DNA of 64,000 bases, taken from the NCBI RefSeq assembly GCF_018691265.1, contig NW_024881316.1:30170819-30234818 (forward strand). Reading direction: 5' to 3'. Below, in pieces: positions 37,272 through 50,818 of the stretch. The stretch comes from Tyto alba (Eukaryota; Chordata; Aves; Strigiformes; Tytonidae). The translations under genes and the position numbers were made by a program. Below the pieces are notes generated by a model. It did no database searches and was not told the DNA's origin. It saw only the letters and a program-made list of their open reading frames with translations. Each line of letters opens with the position of its first letter. Positions within the stretch are counted from its first letter, which is position 1.

Positions 37272-40200
37272 AGTATTTACACAGGGCAGGTCACTGTTTC
37301 TTCAATACCAGAGAGTTTGAAAATTGCCAGAACTGTGTCCATATATATTTTAATGAGTTCGAACTCCAGATAAAATTGAAACCGAGGGAATGGGCATTTC
37401 ATTAATTACTACAAAAGCTAAGAATATTTTTATAGCATAATAGAGAATATCTCCATATTAGTCATGGTTTTGTTGTATTAAGATATTATACAAACTGTTG
37501 GACATAAGAACTATCATTGTGTGTCTGGCTAAGAATTGCATAACCTAGAAAACCAGGGACCAAAATCAAATACTTAGAATGGAGTTCCCAGACTGAATCA
37601 ACTCTTCAAAAATCACTTGTGTAGACAGACCTCTTGTGCCCATTCCCCCCATTCACTATGTGCTATTTGCAGTCTGTTTGCAGACTCCCTGTTGAATTTC
37701 CCAACAGAGAGCAACCTCCAGCTAACAAAGAACAAGAAGGTGATGTATTTAACACCTACAAAAAGAATACATAGCTAGGGACCAGGGTAAGTTCTGAACT
37801 GTAGTTAGTGACAACATCAGAGACTGGACTCCAGGCTGTTAAGCATCCTTAGGGGTTCATTAGAGGCAGCTTAGGAGACAGAGATCTATAACCAGCATCC
37901 ATCTCGCTATGAAGAGATATTGCAGTGGGAAAAGGATCTACCTGTTCTGGTATTGCACATAAGTGATTATTTAGATTCCCCCAACAAGGACTAATAATTA
38001 AAATTGCTAAGTATGCAACCATCTACTCACTACAGGTCCCCACTTGGAATTCCCAGACCTTCACAGTTGTTTATTGAGCATGTTTCATTTAATACCTGCA
38101 GCCGACTGGGAGTATGCGTACAGATGATTGCTCTGCCTCAGCTGATGAGTGGAAGTCATTAAGCTGTAATAGCTTGGTTACCTATGGTTGTTTATCTGTG
38201 AATCTATCCTTTGACTTTTCAGGTCAAATAGATTAGTGCCACTAGAAGTGTGTTTCAGTGGTGGTTTGAAATGAAATTAAAAATATAGAAAAATTTATGC
38301 AAAATATTCTTAATATGGCAAGAGCACGCAGAAGTAGTTACATTATGAGTAAAAGAAGAGTAAGAAAATAAGCACACTTTATGCACTTGAAAATTCTATT
38401 AAAAGCTACCTTTATTTTTTTAAATTTAATAATATCTGATATCAAACTAAAACATTTATTTTGTACTCATGGCAGCATACTTATGCAGAGTAGGAAAGTC
38501 AGACTTTAAATTGTAATACTACAGCATTTTCAAATGTGAGAGGTCATTCAGAAGCCTGTTCAGTTCCATCATTGCTTAGTGTTTCTCTCATTAAATGCTT
38601 GCGTAACTCCTTTGTGGCCTTACCCAGAGCTATCACCAGTCTTACTGCTGGAGGCCCTACATCCTGCATGTTCCCTGTGCTGTCAGAAAGCAAAGATTCA
38701 CCATTTCTTACGTGCATTTTGTCTCAGATTTTTGAGAGCGAGGAAGAGTTTTGTTTTGACCCAGAAGCGAAATTCTTTCCTTCCTTGAATTAAAAATGAA
38801 ACAAAATGGGGCAAATATTCTGAAAAGTTCTCCTTAAGGGGAAAAACCCCTTTCCTTTAGCACAGGGTTCCTAAATCTTTTCTACATGCCCCAAAACCTC
38901 CGTTAGTCAAACAGGATCACAAGAAGTTTACATCAGCAAGGTGCTAGCAGGCAAGCCTGGCTGCAGCCCTGGTTTTCTTCACACAGACAGTTGTTTCATG
39001 ACCCAGCAGTGAAATGCATTCAGCATACTGCTGGGTCCCTTGTTCTCTGTCATAAAATTAATCACTTCAGTAAATACCATTCTTGTGAAATTCAGTGAGG
39101 AATAGGAAACTTGAAGTCACTGTAATAGCTTTAAAGGGCAAATTCAATTATCCCTGCAGAAATATAAGTAGTGGAAGGCTGAGCTTGAGCTGAACAGAAA
39201 ATTATTCGATTAACAGATCATTTAATGTAGAAAAGGCACAATGACTTATTCAGTGGCTTTGTGTAGCACAAACAAAATTGCCAAGGAGCAGAGATATTGC
39301 TGGCAATAGAAGAAGCATTAAAGCACAGACCTTCTGCAGGAGAGACCCTTTCTTGGATATATTTTTCTATAGCACTTAATTCTTGAAGATTTTCAGTAAA
39401 TTTTTGAATTAGTCAGTAACATATTAGAGTATTGCTGGAGAGGTAGTGCTACATGAGAAAGGAAGGGAAACCAGGAATTGTGTTTCAATCCCTGAAACAA
39501 ATAAATTCTCAAAATTGATTCTTAACTGTTAGAAGGAAAAGGAGGATGAATCATGATAGGGAATCATATATTCATTTGATATTTTTTTTTCTTGTACTTC
39601 TTTTTGGTTATCTATGCTTAACTATTGTTTCTGGCTTTTTTCCCTTGTCGAACAGATCTGCCACCACAAATAAAACCTTTTCTGATACCCTAACATGAAG
39701 TATAAACCAAATATGGAAGTGTGCTTATGAATTAACAAAGTAGATTTCCATGCATCCCAGCACAACTGCTGTGCATTTGAAAATTCTTCCCAACTAGCGA
39801 TCGAGATGTCTAAGTCTAGACTGCAGAGACTTTTGAGGGTCTAGGTTCCAGCGCTTGTGGAATTCTCAGCCTGTAAGTTTTCCTGCTCCCAAGCTCCATT
39901 ACAGAAAACAGGCCCTGGATTATAAGGATGTTTCCACATTCTTCCATTGTAATAACAGCAGAGCTTTCAGGGTGACCAGCCAGGCATGGAGAAATACTTG
40001 TTAAAAATTCCCATACTGCAGATCAGGGCAGAAACTAATTCACTGTCAAGAAGTACTGAAAATGAGAGGTATCTGATTCTCCTCTTCCTCTTTTGTTCCC
40101 TAATTGTCTTGGTTCCATATTATTCTGTGATTTTAGCTGTACTTCCTCAGCTTGTTCATCACCACGATGACCACAGCACCCACTACTTTTCTCCACTTTG

Positions 40201-40743
40201 AAAATGGTGCCTCCTCACACAGAAGACTTAGAGTGAAACATCTTGGGTTAATTCACTGCCCAAAATATGTGCAGTTCTCTTGTTCACTATATACAGGCAA
40301 AAATGGGCTAATTCGAACTTTATAATAAGAGATAAGTGTACTGGAATGACTTTCCATTTAATTTCAAATATTTGTTATGTAATTAATTTTTTTGGTGAGA
40401 AAACTATTTGTGATACAATGTGATTATGATCAAAAAGACAAAACAAATAAAATCATCTTGCAAATGAAATAACTGCATTCACAAGGCTCTTGTCTGCAGA
40501 CCACATTGCAAATGCATGTATGAGTACTTCACCTCTTATACATGTGTAACTTATTTCTGTTGAATCACTTTTCTTTATGCCATAACTGTGTGCAGTGTTA
40601 GTAATAAAGAGCAGTCCTGCATATTCTACTCCATAAACAGTCAGACCACTGACACTTAGAAGTAACTTTAAATAGGAATTCAGTGGTGGGAAAGAAAATT
40701 GTATTTAAACTCTCTGAAATTAGATTGTTGGGATGTGAACAAG

Positions 40744-40788
40744 AAAAAAAAAAAAAAAAAAAAGAAAAACAAACAAACAAACAAAAAG
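40744..40788. repeat. Poly-A with (CAAA)n tail
   Basis: Roughly 20 A residues and a G are followed by repeats of CAAA. This looks like the decayed poly-A end of a + strand retroposon, but the sequence before it is not a recognised element. Confidence 0.8.
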
Positions 40789-43700
40789 GCGAACTGGAGC
40801 TCCACTGGAACAGCATGGAGCCAGGTTCCTGAGAATATGCGTGTCTCCTGAGAAACTTACACAGACAAGAGTGGGCAGTGTACACGATTACAGAGATGTG
40901 AAAAGCAGGAAAAGAAAATTATGCAACAATTCCTTACACAGCATGAGCAGAAACACCACTCCATTGTTAAGTAACAGTGGTCCTATCAGAGAAAGTGAGA
41001 TCTTGTTTGTTTTGGCTTTTTTTTTTTAAATTTTTGTACTAGTGAGTGATTTTGCAAATACAAGTACTTCTGTATCTCTTCTCGAAGCACATAAATGTAT
41101 ATCTCACTATCCTGTTCCCCAGATTATAATGTCATCCGTCCCTTTAGGGGGACTTTTTTAACATTCTCTCAGAGGATTAAATTCCATTCTCCAAGAGGTC
41201 AGATCACTACAACATTGTTGGGTTACTGGGTTTTTTTGATATCTGGTCTAGTGCTTCTACTCCTGTCCTGTGAAAACCAAATGTTACACTCTGTTAATCA
41301 ATTTGTTCAAAATTTCCTATTTTCAGCCAGTATTTTGGTGTTCTTAAATCTCTCAAAGAATGAGGGTGTTGAGATTTTAGCCCCTTTTGGAACTTCCTGA
41401 TAGCTCACTGTATTGACAATATGAAATGTCAGTTATTTCAAAAATTTACTTGCACATGGCATCATCTGGTGTACATAAATGATTCATTATTTGTACTTAT
41501 TGCATTATCTTTATTCTATTACACTAAAAAACCTGAGTATTTGTTATATAATTCATTATTATAAAAAAGAAATAACTATTTATGATGTTAGATGCTCAGA
41601 TCTGTATTTCCCTTTATATCCACTGAAAAAAACCAAGAAAATTAATGAAATGTTATGCAGTAAGATTGGGGGGTAATTTTAATTCAAGTTTTTTGGCATA
41701 TTTCATAGTATATTAGTGTAATACTAGTCCTGTTTCAACAAAAACATGAATAATGGTTTAGGTTGATAAAGATAGCATTCCATAAATCACTTATGATTTC
41801 AAATTAAGGGGATTTAAAGTTCTCTGAATGTGCTCAGGTTTCACTTAGCTGTAACAATGTGGAGACAAGACATTGTTCTTTGTGAAAGCAGTAAAATGAA
41901 GGGAAAGCTGACTGACTTCTTATTTGAGAGTAGTAGTTGTTATGTGTCCTTGAAATTTATATTAATAGCATTCCCACACCTACTTTTGTATCAGCATTTC
42001 CAGGAATTTCTATCTCAAATACCACAGTAAATTTGTTCACTGTGGGTGGCAAACACCATTAATAACAGAGACGTGCACTACAGTTGTGGGAATTTCTGTC
42101 TCAAAATGATCAGTTTGAAATATGCAGCCACTGCTTCTCCTCCCCTCCATCATGTGATCTTGTTTGCAAAATAAAAGTCAATTGCCACTGCTTGGTGAAA
42201 ACTTGCAAAAAAACATTATGGATGTGAAGTGTGGAGGTTTTTAATGAAATTAATGCTTTTCTCCTGTGTATGGATGTCACTATCAATGATGTCTAGAGCT
42301 GATTTACATTCTGATGAGCAACCCACAATACAGCATAAAGTTGATTGTTGTGTACTGTTGTTCATTGGAAAAAGTGTATCTTTCAGATATTCTTTTTAAT
42401 GTCTTCTTTTTCTCACTCAAAGAAGAAAAAGTTATGTGAATATCCAGTGGACACTTTATAGGAGATGTTTTAAACCACTTCCAGAGATACATTTGAAAGT
42501 CAACGGGCGTCACTGGAATTCCTTAAGAACTCAGGGCTTCTAGGATTAAAACATCAGTGGTGATGTTAACAATCAGGTTTTCCCCTCTAACTCCCATTTG
42601 TTCTTATTTCTACCCTGCAAATCTTTATTTGTTGAAAGGGAAATATCATCTTTTCTTCAGTAATTGACAGAATTTTGAAGGATCAAGTATATTGAAGTCT
42701 CTGGCACAGGAAAAAAAAATCAGTGAGCTACACCAGGTAATTAGCACAAGATTTTCAGTTTTAAAGCTACACATAACATAAACTCAGAAGTTCTTTTTTA
42801 AGAAAAACATTTGAATTAGTATACTCTATTGCAGCCAATATCTTATTTTCTGAGAGTCCACTATCTCTGTCCTAAAAATGCATTAGTTCAGCAATTCGTA
42901 ATAGAGTCAAACCTAACTAGATATCAAAATTCTATACAGGCACATAGAGACTGTTTGAATGTTGTTCATCTTGGCCTCATGGAAATTAAATGTCTGTTGA
43001 TTTTCTAGAAGTTTGTGCATATTGCAGGTTTCTTTCCCTCTAGGTGGAAGGTTGTATTGAGGACCAAAATAATGTGCAACAAAATGATGCCATAAATGTG
43101 ATCATCTTACTGTACGGATCTATTTACATGTAATCCCATAATTAATGAACAAGGAAAAATTAACGATATTTTTTCATACTCGTAATGTTTCACATCTAAA
43201 TGGTATTCATTATATATTTTCTTACACATTTTACGTATTTCAGTTGACAAATTAAAAAAGGCATCTGAAATGCAGTATTTTTTGTGTGTGTAGCTTTGCT
43301 TTTATTATTTATTTTATTGGAAATGCAGCCTTGCAACATGTGCATGATTGTAGATTTACATAGTGTAAAATTACTGTAATTTTATCTGTTCAGTTCAGGA
43401 AGTCAGAAAGGGATTTAATAAATAGTAAAGATTAAACTAGGAAGTAATATAAAGGCAGAGTGTATATATTTTGCACTTTTGAATAACCTTTTATAACAAG
43501 AGAATCTATTATCGTACAGTACACTGTAATTCCACTTTATAGTGATACTCTTGCTATTGTCAGTGTTGTCTTTACATCTGGATATGAATAGTTTGTATAT
43601 GTACACACTTCAAAAGTGATTTCTATAATGGAATATGTGCTCACTGTCACTGTTATTAACATCCAACTGGAAAAATATTCACCATTTATTTTTTTTATAA

Positions 43701-46700
43701 ATTATGAATGTACAGTGTAAATTAGTAAATCAAATATTGTAGCAATGAAGAGATGCACTTTAAAAATGTAAAAGTGTTTATCTCCAAGAGTGTTATTTTG
43801 TATAGATGTTTTTGAATAAATAATTTATTGCTCATTGGTGTTTTTTTCTCATTTATGAAATAAATATAAGGGATTTGCTAGCAGCTATTTCAGGTTTATA
43901 TTTTATCACCAGTGTTTTGGTGGGATTCTCACTTTTTAAAATGAAAGTGTTGTAATTGGATCGGTAAAGGACTTTTAGTCACATTTCACCTTCCATTTAA
44001 TAAATCGTCATTGTCTTGATCTAGTTGCTATGTTGAAGCCTAGATGTGACCCATGATGCAGCCTGCATTCCTCCTCATGACCAACAAGCAAGGGCACCTG
44101 GCCACAGCAGCTTCCTTCAACTATGAAGACCAGTTTAGCTATGGAGATCAGGGTTTGGAGAGAGGGATGCATAACAAGTGCTTTCAGGTTTAGACAGAAC
44201 AAGACAGAGTTGAGGTCTGGCTTTTGTCTATAATCTAGAATAAGGAATTAGCAGCATTCCCACTTCCCATGGTTTAAATGCAGACAGCTGAGATTTACTT
44301 GGAGGCATAATGACCATGATATACATTTGTTTCAGTGAGAAATCAGTGCTGAAATCCTGAACTGAAAGGTGCTAAACAGCAAAATGTCCATAGTCTTCAA
44401 AACTGGGCATAATTCAGATTTGCAATTTGAGATTTTTTGTACCCTTGTTCCTTGCTTTGTTAACAGAGATAAAAATGATGCATTATCATCACTGTCAACA
44501 CTACTGAGCAGATGATGGAAAAAGGGACTTCAGAAAAAAATTATAAACAATTTTTTTTTTCAAACTCTTCTAGTATACCTAGCCTCTAAGAAGAAAGCAT
44601 GTTTACCATCATATAGGTGATACGCCTATTGTTAACAGTGGAATCATCCACCTGTAAGGACTGTTAATTGTAAAAATAAATTCTTCCTAAAGGAAATAAC
44701 AGTATTTCAAGAAGACAATATATTCTGAATGAAAATAAATCCCAAATTTACACCTAAAAGAAAAACAGTATGTGCTAATAATGGAGCTGAGCTTGTTTTC
44801 TTAGGTAATACTAATACAGTGTAATCAAAACCAACCTGTAAGTAGTTAACACACTTATTCACCCCATTTCTTGGTCTTTGAATCAAAAATTATCTTAGCA
44901 TCCCAAAAGTATATCCAAACTGAGACTTATACAGATAAACTGAAAGTAGAGATTGGAGAAGAAACCACAGAAAAACTCTTCTCTCTGTCACCAAATCTGA
45001 AGGCTGTAAATCTTTCAACGTCCTTAATACCTCATATTTACATATGTGCTTTCCACATAAAGGCAGAGGGCAATTGGGAGGAAGGCTGCTTGGTCCAGGG
45101 AAAGGCTTGATGTTATAATGCATTTTTACAGTGCAGTCAGACCACTCTCTTCAAATAATGACATGGCAGCGCCATATCTATTAAAATATGTACTTTCAGG
45201 TAAGGAGAGGCAAAGTGACCCCGTTATTTAACTGCCTGTTGATTACAGCACTGCACCCAGAGAGGGGAATGTTCTTTTCACAAGCAAGCTCCTGGAGCGT
45301 TTGTATTCTTAGCTGGTATTGCTTCCTGCCTCTCCCCTTTCTCTGCACAGGGCTACCCCCTGAGAAGAGGCAGCAGATGAGAATATGTGACTGCGTTGTA
45401 GTTCACAGTCTGGCATTTTAACTCCAGCAGGCCCTGAAAAGGTCAAGTTTAGTGTGCCAGACTCTGAACAGCAGCAGTGCAGGAAGGACAGGAGGGGCAG
45501 AGAAGATAGCCAGGGGGGCTGCATGTTCTTTAAGCAACTACTCCTCTTTGCCTTGGCCTGTGCCAGAGCCCTTAGGTGCAATGTCATAGCTGCCTTCATC
45601 TCAAGAGGCTGCTATGAATGGCAGAACTTTTAGGCCTCCTGCTGAGGTTGTGCTACTATGGAGGGTAGGAGGGAGAGTACAGATTAAGGTGCAAATTTCT
45701 GTAAACCAGCAGGCAGGGCACTCATCTGGGGATGTGTAATCCTGACCTCTGGTCCCCTTTCCAAAGAAAACAATGTGGAGATATGAGGAAGGTCTCATTT
45801 ATGTGCATCTTAAATTGAATTTTACTATGACATATTGAACTTTTTCACTTCCCTGTAGTAGTAAATTGTGCTTCTCATGGCAATAGGTGTAATTGCTTTC
45901 CACAAAATTATATTAACTATTTCAGATGGTTTATTCTACTTCATGCTTGGAATCACAGAGCTTAATTATTTTCTGCAGTACATAGCTCAAAAGAGAAGAA
46001 AATTCCTGCTGATTGGGAAAAAATGTTTATTTTTCAACGTCAGAAAAAAAAAATGTTTAGACAGTGGCTAATTTTAAAGTAATAACAATTCATTTGTTCT
46101 TAAAATTTTTAATGCTGGTTGCTGTTGGTTGTAAGCTTCCCGACTTTTTCCAAAAAAGGGACCTGTTCTTCACAGTTCACTTTTATTAAACTAGGTCATA
46201 AGCAGTCTTCACTGAAGCCCATGAACTCAGGATTGGCAGAGTTGTACCTGACAGAGAAACAGGTAAGTTACTTTTTAAGTACCCAAGGAGAATAGGTTGT
46301 CTTCTTTATTCTGAGAGCTGGACTTTGTTGTTCATATGCATCTTATTTAATGATTCAGGTGCAGCTTTTGTGCATCTGAAGGAGGAACTTTACTTGATGG
46401 TGTCAAAAGTAGAGCAAGATCTTGACTACTTGTTCAGTATCTCTGCCATCTGTGAAACTCCCATTGGATGAAACACTTACTGCCTAGCCCACACAGAGGT
46501 GGCTGGTCTAACAGCTCACTTTCTTACCTAAGAAGCTGCAACAAGCTCCAATTTGTAGAACAGACTTTTCTTGTGCTCTCAGAGTGGGTATTGTTCAACC
46601 CAGCAGCAGCTCCAGGTGATTTTTGCAAACCTACACCAGTTTGACAGTTTGGTAACAAGCAGTACAAAATCGAAGTATTTTACCTGAAGGATATTTATCT

Positions 46701-46800
46701 CACTAGCATGAATTATTACCTGTTCATGGTTTTTAAAGCATGTAAGACCCACCCTGTTAGATCCAAAATAGTGGTAGGGGTCAGGAGAATGGTTGACAAT

Positions 46801-47000
46801 TAAAAGAGACGCAGGACACAAGAAGAAGGGTAAGGACAAAGGATTTGAAGGAAGCTAGAGAGGGATGGATGAAGAAAGGGAGAGCAAATGGAGACTGGGG
46901 CCATGAGGAAAGGTTGGAAAACTGGAAGTAGAAATGTGGAGTCAGCAAGAGGGACTTTGTGAGACAGGCAAAGGTAAGTGAGGGAAGGGGTGGAGGCAGG
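46801..47000. repeat. Purine-rich stretch
   Basis: The + strand is strongly biased to A and G for about 200 bases (GGAAG, GAGAG, GGGATGGATGAAG and similar), unlike its surroundings. No clear unit repeats. It could be a degenerate microsatellite or a nuclear-protein or triplex-prone tract. Confidence 0.5.
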
Positions 47001-50000
47001 GTGTCCTGGCCTGAAAATGTGGCATATGTCTGTGCCTTTGACTGAAAATCAGAGTGGTGTTCCCTTTTCGATGCTCACACTGAGCATAATGAGGTGTGAA
47101 CTGGAGTGAGCATTGGGAAGCAGGATGGAAAAAACACTGAATAGAGCTGGATCAAACGGGGGTTGTAAGGTAAGACATTTCCTGGTGATGCAGATGAGTT
47201 AATAGAGTTTGTTACAACCATAAAATTACTGAAAATTACTAGAAAAAATATCAAGGCTGGAAGAAAGGACCTCAAAAGGAGAAGGCCTTGTATTTTAATG
47301 TCTTTCCCATAATATTTAAATCTTATGTATTTTCAGAGCATTTTTGTTGTAATTTGTGCTCCTATCCAACTCACTTTAGAGATTAGATGTACTCACTTTA
47401 AAGAAAGGGTGACACTGTTACACCTCAAAGATTTGGCCAAGGTGGGGGACACGGAGAAAAAGTGAAACCTCAGGTGATAAATGAACTCAAGATGAAATAC
47501 AGCTGAAAATAAAAGAGAAAATAATTGGGTGTTTGAACAGAAGCTAGTGAAGAAAAGCAGAGAGTCAAAGAGTCTGTAAAGGGTGCAGCAACAGCTGAGC
47601 TACCTGAATATAATGGCTTAAACACACAGGTCAAGGTTAACAGTGATACATGAAGCAGATTTAAATGAGAGGCCACAACTTTATTTTCACATAAGTATTG
47701 TATTTAAAAATACCAAAAGCCTCTTGACTAACTATTTTTTGCCAATTCATTCTTACCTATTTCATTCTCTGGCAAGCTTTTTATTCTTGAGAGCTACTGT
47801 AGTTGATCAATACAAGATACTCTGAAATATTAAAAAAATATTATTAGACATAGGATGTTACTGATGATACTTTTAATGGAGGACCATTCACATTTCTGTA
47901 AGAGGGCCTGTGTAACTAAAACACAGTATGCCTGTGCCTGTTCAGCCTTCCAGAATCTTCTAAAACAGCATCTGGCCTCCAGATCTTGGATCCAAATTCT
48001 CCAGTCCAAAATTTGAGCAAACCCGTCAGTTCACCACATAATGTCGGCCATAAAGTACTGGGCTCTCAAGGGAAGACATGAGACCACTGTATTCTGCACC
48101 TTCCTCCTCCTTGAACTCCCACATTGAATCTGTATGTCCCTGTCATTCTCAGGGATAAAGGAGCATATGTGCACTCATACAAGGTTGTGCATACTGGAAT
48201 ATCCATAGCTTTATGAACGTCTCCTTCCTGGATCTCAGAGAAACTTTCCTGCATCTGTTAAACCATTACTCAGACCTGGCACATGCACTATTTTAAAAAG
48301 GATATTATGGCATAAGCAGTGGAGTGCAAAAGTCATCACAAACTATGGTCCCTGTGGGGCTCTAGCCATCTGCTTGCTAATTATGTATACCACAGCCTGG
48401 CTGTTGCACAGAAAACAAACATTGCTGCTGGCAGCTTCGTCCTGCCATATAATTACTGTGACCGGCACAGGCAGAATTCCAGGAAAGTTATGCCTTTTTC
48501 TGCCCATTATTGTTGCCACTTTTTGCTTGCTCCCCATTTAAAAGATACACCTACTCTTTCTGTCACCTTCTACCTCATCCTAACCTTCCTGCATCTGTCT
48601 TTCCCAGCCTGTGCTAATCTCTCTCTCCAATGGTGAAAGTACATCACATTACCCAAGACGTGCTTCCTATGCCACAAGAACTTTGTTCATACTAAGCTAA
48701 TGTTGATACGGCAGTGGAGTATTTAACATCTTTTATGCAACCCTGCATAAAACTCACCTTTTTGATAAGGCAGGTATATTCACTGCCTCAGCAAATTATG
48801 CTGTTTTTCTCTGTCTCAGATGAGATCTCAAGAGGTGACAGTTAATTCGGAGCAGTCAGAGCATGCTCCAGTGCTGGCTAAATCTCTAAGAAATACAAGT
48901 TCTGCACTCATCAGCATCTTCCTTTTCTCCCCACTGCTTTTCCTTGTGTGTCAACAGCTCTCCCCTGTGCCCAAATAGTTGATAACAGGGGACAGTAGTC
49001 CACTGTGTTTATCTGTTACAGACAGACTTATGAAACAGCCTGTGAGCATGAGCATTGCCTGCCCCAGATCACAAGCTATTTGGGCCCTGTGTTACGCTGC
49101 TGGATGGTTACGCTGTTGCACAGGCACATAAATGTGATGGATCTCTATTAATGCAAATTCAGGTACTTGGGTGCTATTGCAGTTAGCAACTGTAAAGACG
49201 TTGAGTACCTAAACTTGTCTTTGCCTCAGAGGGAAGACACTATGAACATCATTCCTAGACTTGTGTATATTAAGAAAAGCTACCTGGTGTCACAATATTA
49301 TTTGGTTTTAAATAATATATGAAGATTATAAACACATTTGTATGAGTTATACACATGACTTTAGACTCTGCTTAATAATTTCTACAGGTAGAGTCGTCAC
49401 TTCTTATTCATGGTCCTTCAAAGGTATTAGATTGTATTTGTCACATCCCAAAGCTTCTACCAGTCCTGTCATATAGTGTGTCCTTATTTATGGATGAATA
49501 CCCACACCAAATTGATTAATCATGTCCTTTTGTTAGAGCTGTGGGAAATTCAGTTTGTCCTACAGAGTGATCATCAGAAGAGTCTGAGCATGTTATTTGG
49601 TCTATTCCATCAGAGAGAGAAGAATCTGAGATGCTTCTGTCTTCCATGCTGGCCACATTCAATCACCTTGAAAAATTGATTAGAGAGCACCTTTTTTTAA
49701 CCAGACTGTTTCGCTAGTGAAGACCCTTTTGTTACTTCAATACTAGTAAATTAAACTGTAACAGGAAATGTTCAGGTTCAGAGTTATGATTATCCCTAAG
49801 GTAAAACTGAAAATTTACGTGATTTTGCCCCAGGCCAGCAAATGGTCTGCTGAACAGCCTCTAGGCATAGCTGAAGAGTTAGCATAGGCCAGGAGATGTT
49901 TGTTACAGGCAATTTAGCTACATTCATCTTGATTTTACTAGGACATTTCCAATATTACAGATGAAAGCTGTAGTGTCTCATATGAATTTAATTTACCCCA

Positions 50001-50796
50001 CAGAAGCAGCTTTCCATTCCAGAGACTCCAGTGTTCATATACAAGTTCTACCATATGGCACTGGTACCTTGTACCAGAGAAAGGCACCCATGTATTCTGT
50101 GTGTGCCTTTTGAATTAAGTTTTTAATCCTTGATGACATTGCTGAAAAGTAGAACTAAGAGCTGGATATCAAAATGCTGCAAAATTACACACTACAGCAC
50201 ATGGTATGGACTTATAGCACTTAGATTACAGCAACACAGATATGTATTCTGAGTGCAGTCAGCAGTGCAATGAAATAAGGTTAGCGCTCTTCCTGGGGGC
50301 ATATTTCCAGTGTGCTACCAAAAAACACTTACAAAAGTTGCTACCCATCAAAGGACATTTCTCCCAAGAGTCTGTTTCTCATTAAAACAAATTTCATTAT
50401 TTCTGATGGGAACTGTGATCCTCTCAGAAGGCAAACAATTCTGCTGTCAAATACCATTGACCTGACTAGTGCACAGAGTTGTTTTTTTGCCAGCCAAGAA
50501 AGGGCTACTTTGTATATCGGGCATCAACAGTACAACTGGAAAAATAAGGAGTACATTGTTAAGAAAAGCAGATATTTTCTAACTGTGGTACCCACAGCAA
50601 TATGCAAAAATGTCCAGGTGTTTTACAGAAATATATCCATGAGCTGATCTACCAGGTAAGCCCAGGCTACCCATAATTAACTGCCTACATACAGTTATAT
50701 ACCCTGCACTAAGCTAGTGGTTAAAAAAATCAGCCACCCAGGTGATCATTAACGGAGGGCTGCCCAGGTGGAGTACCTCACTGCCTGTGGCAGAGC

Positions 50797-50818
50797 AGGG
50801 CCAGGGCCAGGGCCAGGC
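50797..50818. repeat. (AGGGCC)n short tandem repeat
   Basis: AGGGCC is repeated about 3.5 times in a GC-rich patch spanning roughly 50,755-51,060, in otherwise AT-rich intergenic DNA. Open frames on both strands across the patch reflect the base composition. Confidence 0.8.

Noticed and set aside
41095..41400. 101-codon open frame on the + strand with hydrophobic segments
   Set aside because: The hydrophobicity comes from T-rich DNA (TTT/CTT codons). There is no signal-peptide context, homology or splice support.
43002..43140. Exon-like acceptor TCTTTCCCTCTAG followed by a short open stretch
   Set aside because: No donor of quality follows and the peptide is unfamiliar, so it was left as chance intergenic sequence.
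46970..47180. Several GTAAG donor-like sites (46,975 and 47,168)
   Set aside because: Purine-rich sequence produces such sites often, and no matching acceptors or open frames define exons.
48319..48636. 105-codon open frame on the + strand
   Set aside because: There is no promoter, splice context or family resemblance. It overlaps a minus-strand frame, as expected by chance in a slightly GC-richer patch.
50312..50647. 111-codon open frame on the + strand
   Set aside because: The peptide has no recognisable domain, the upstream sequence gives no start context, and no exon-like boundaries were seen.
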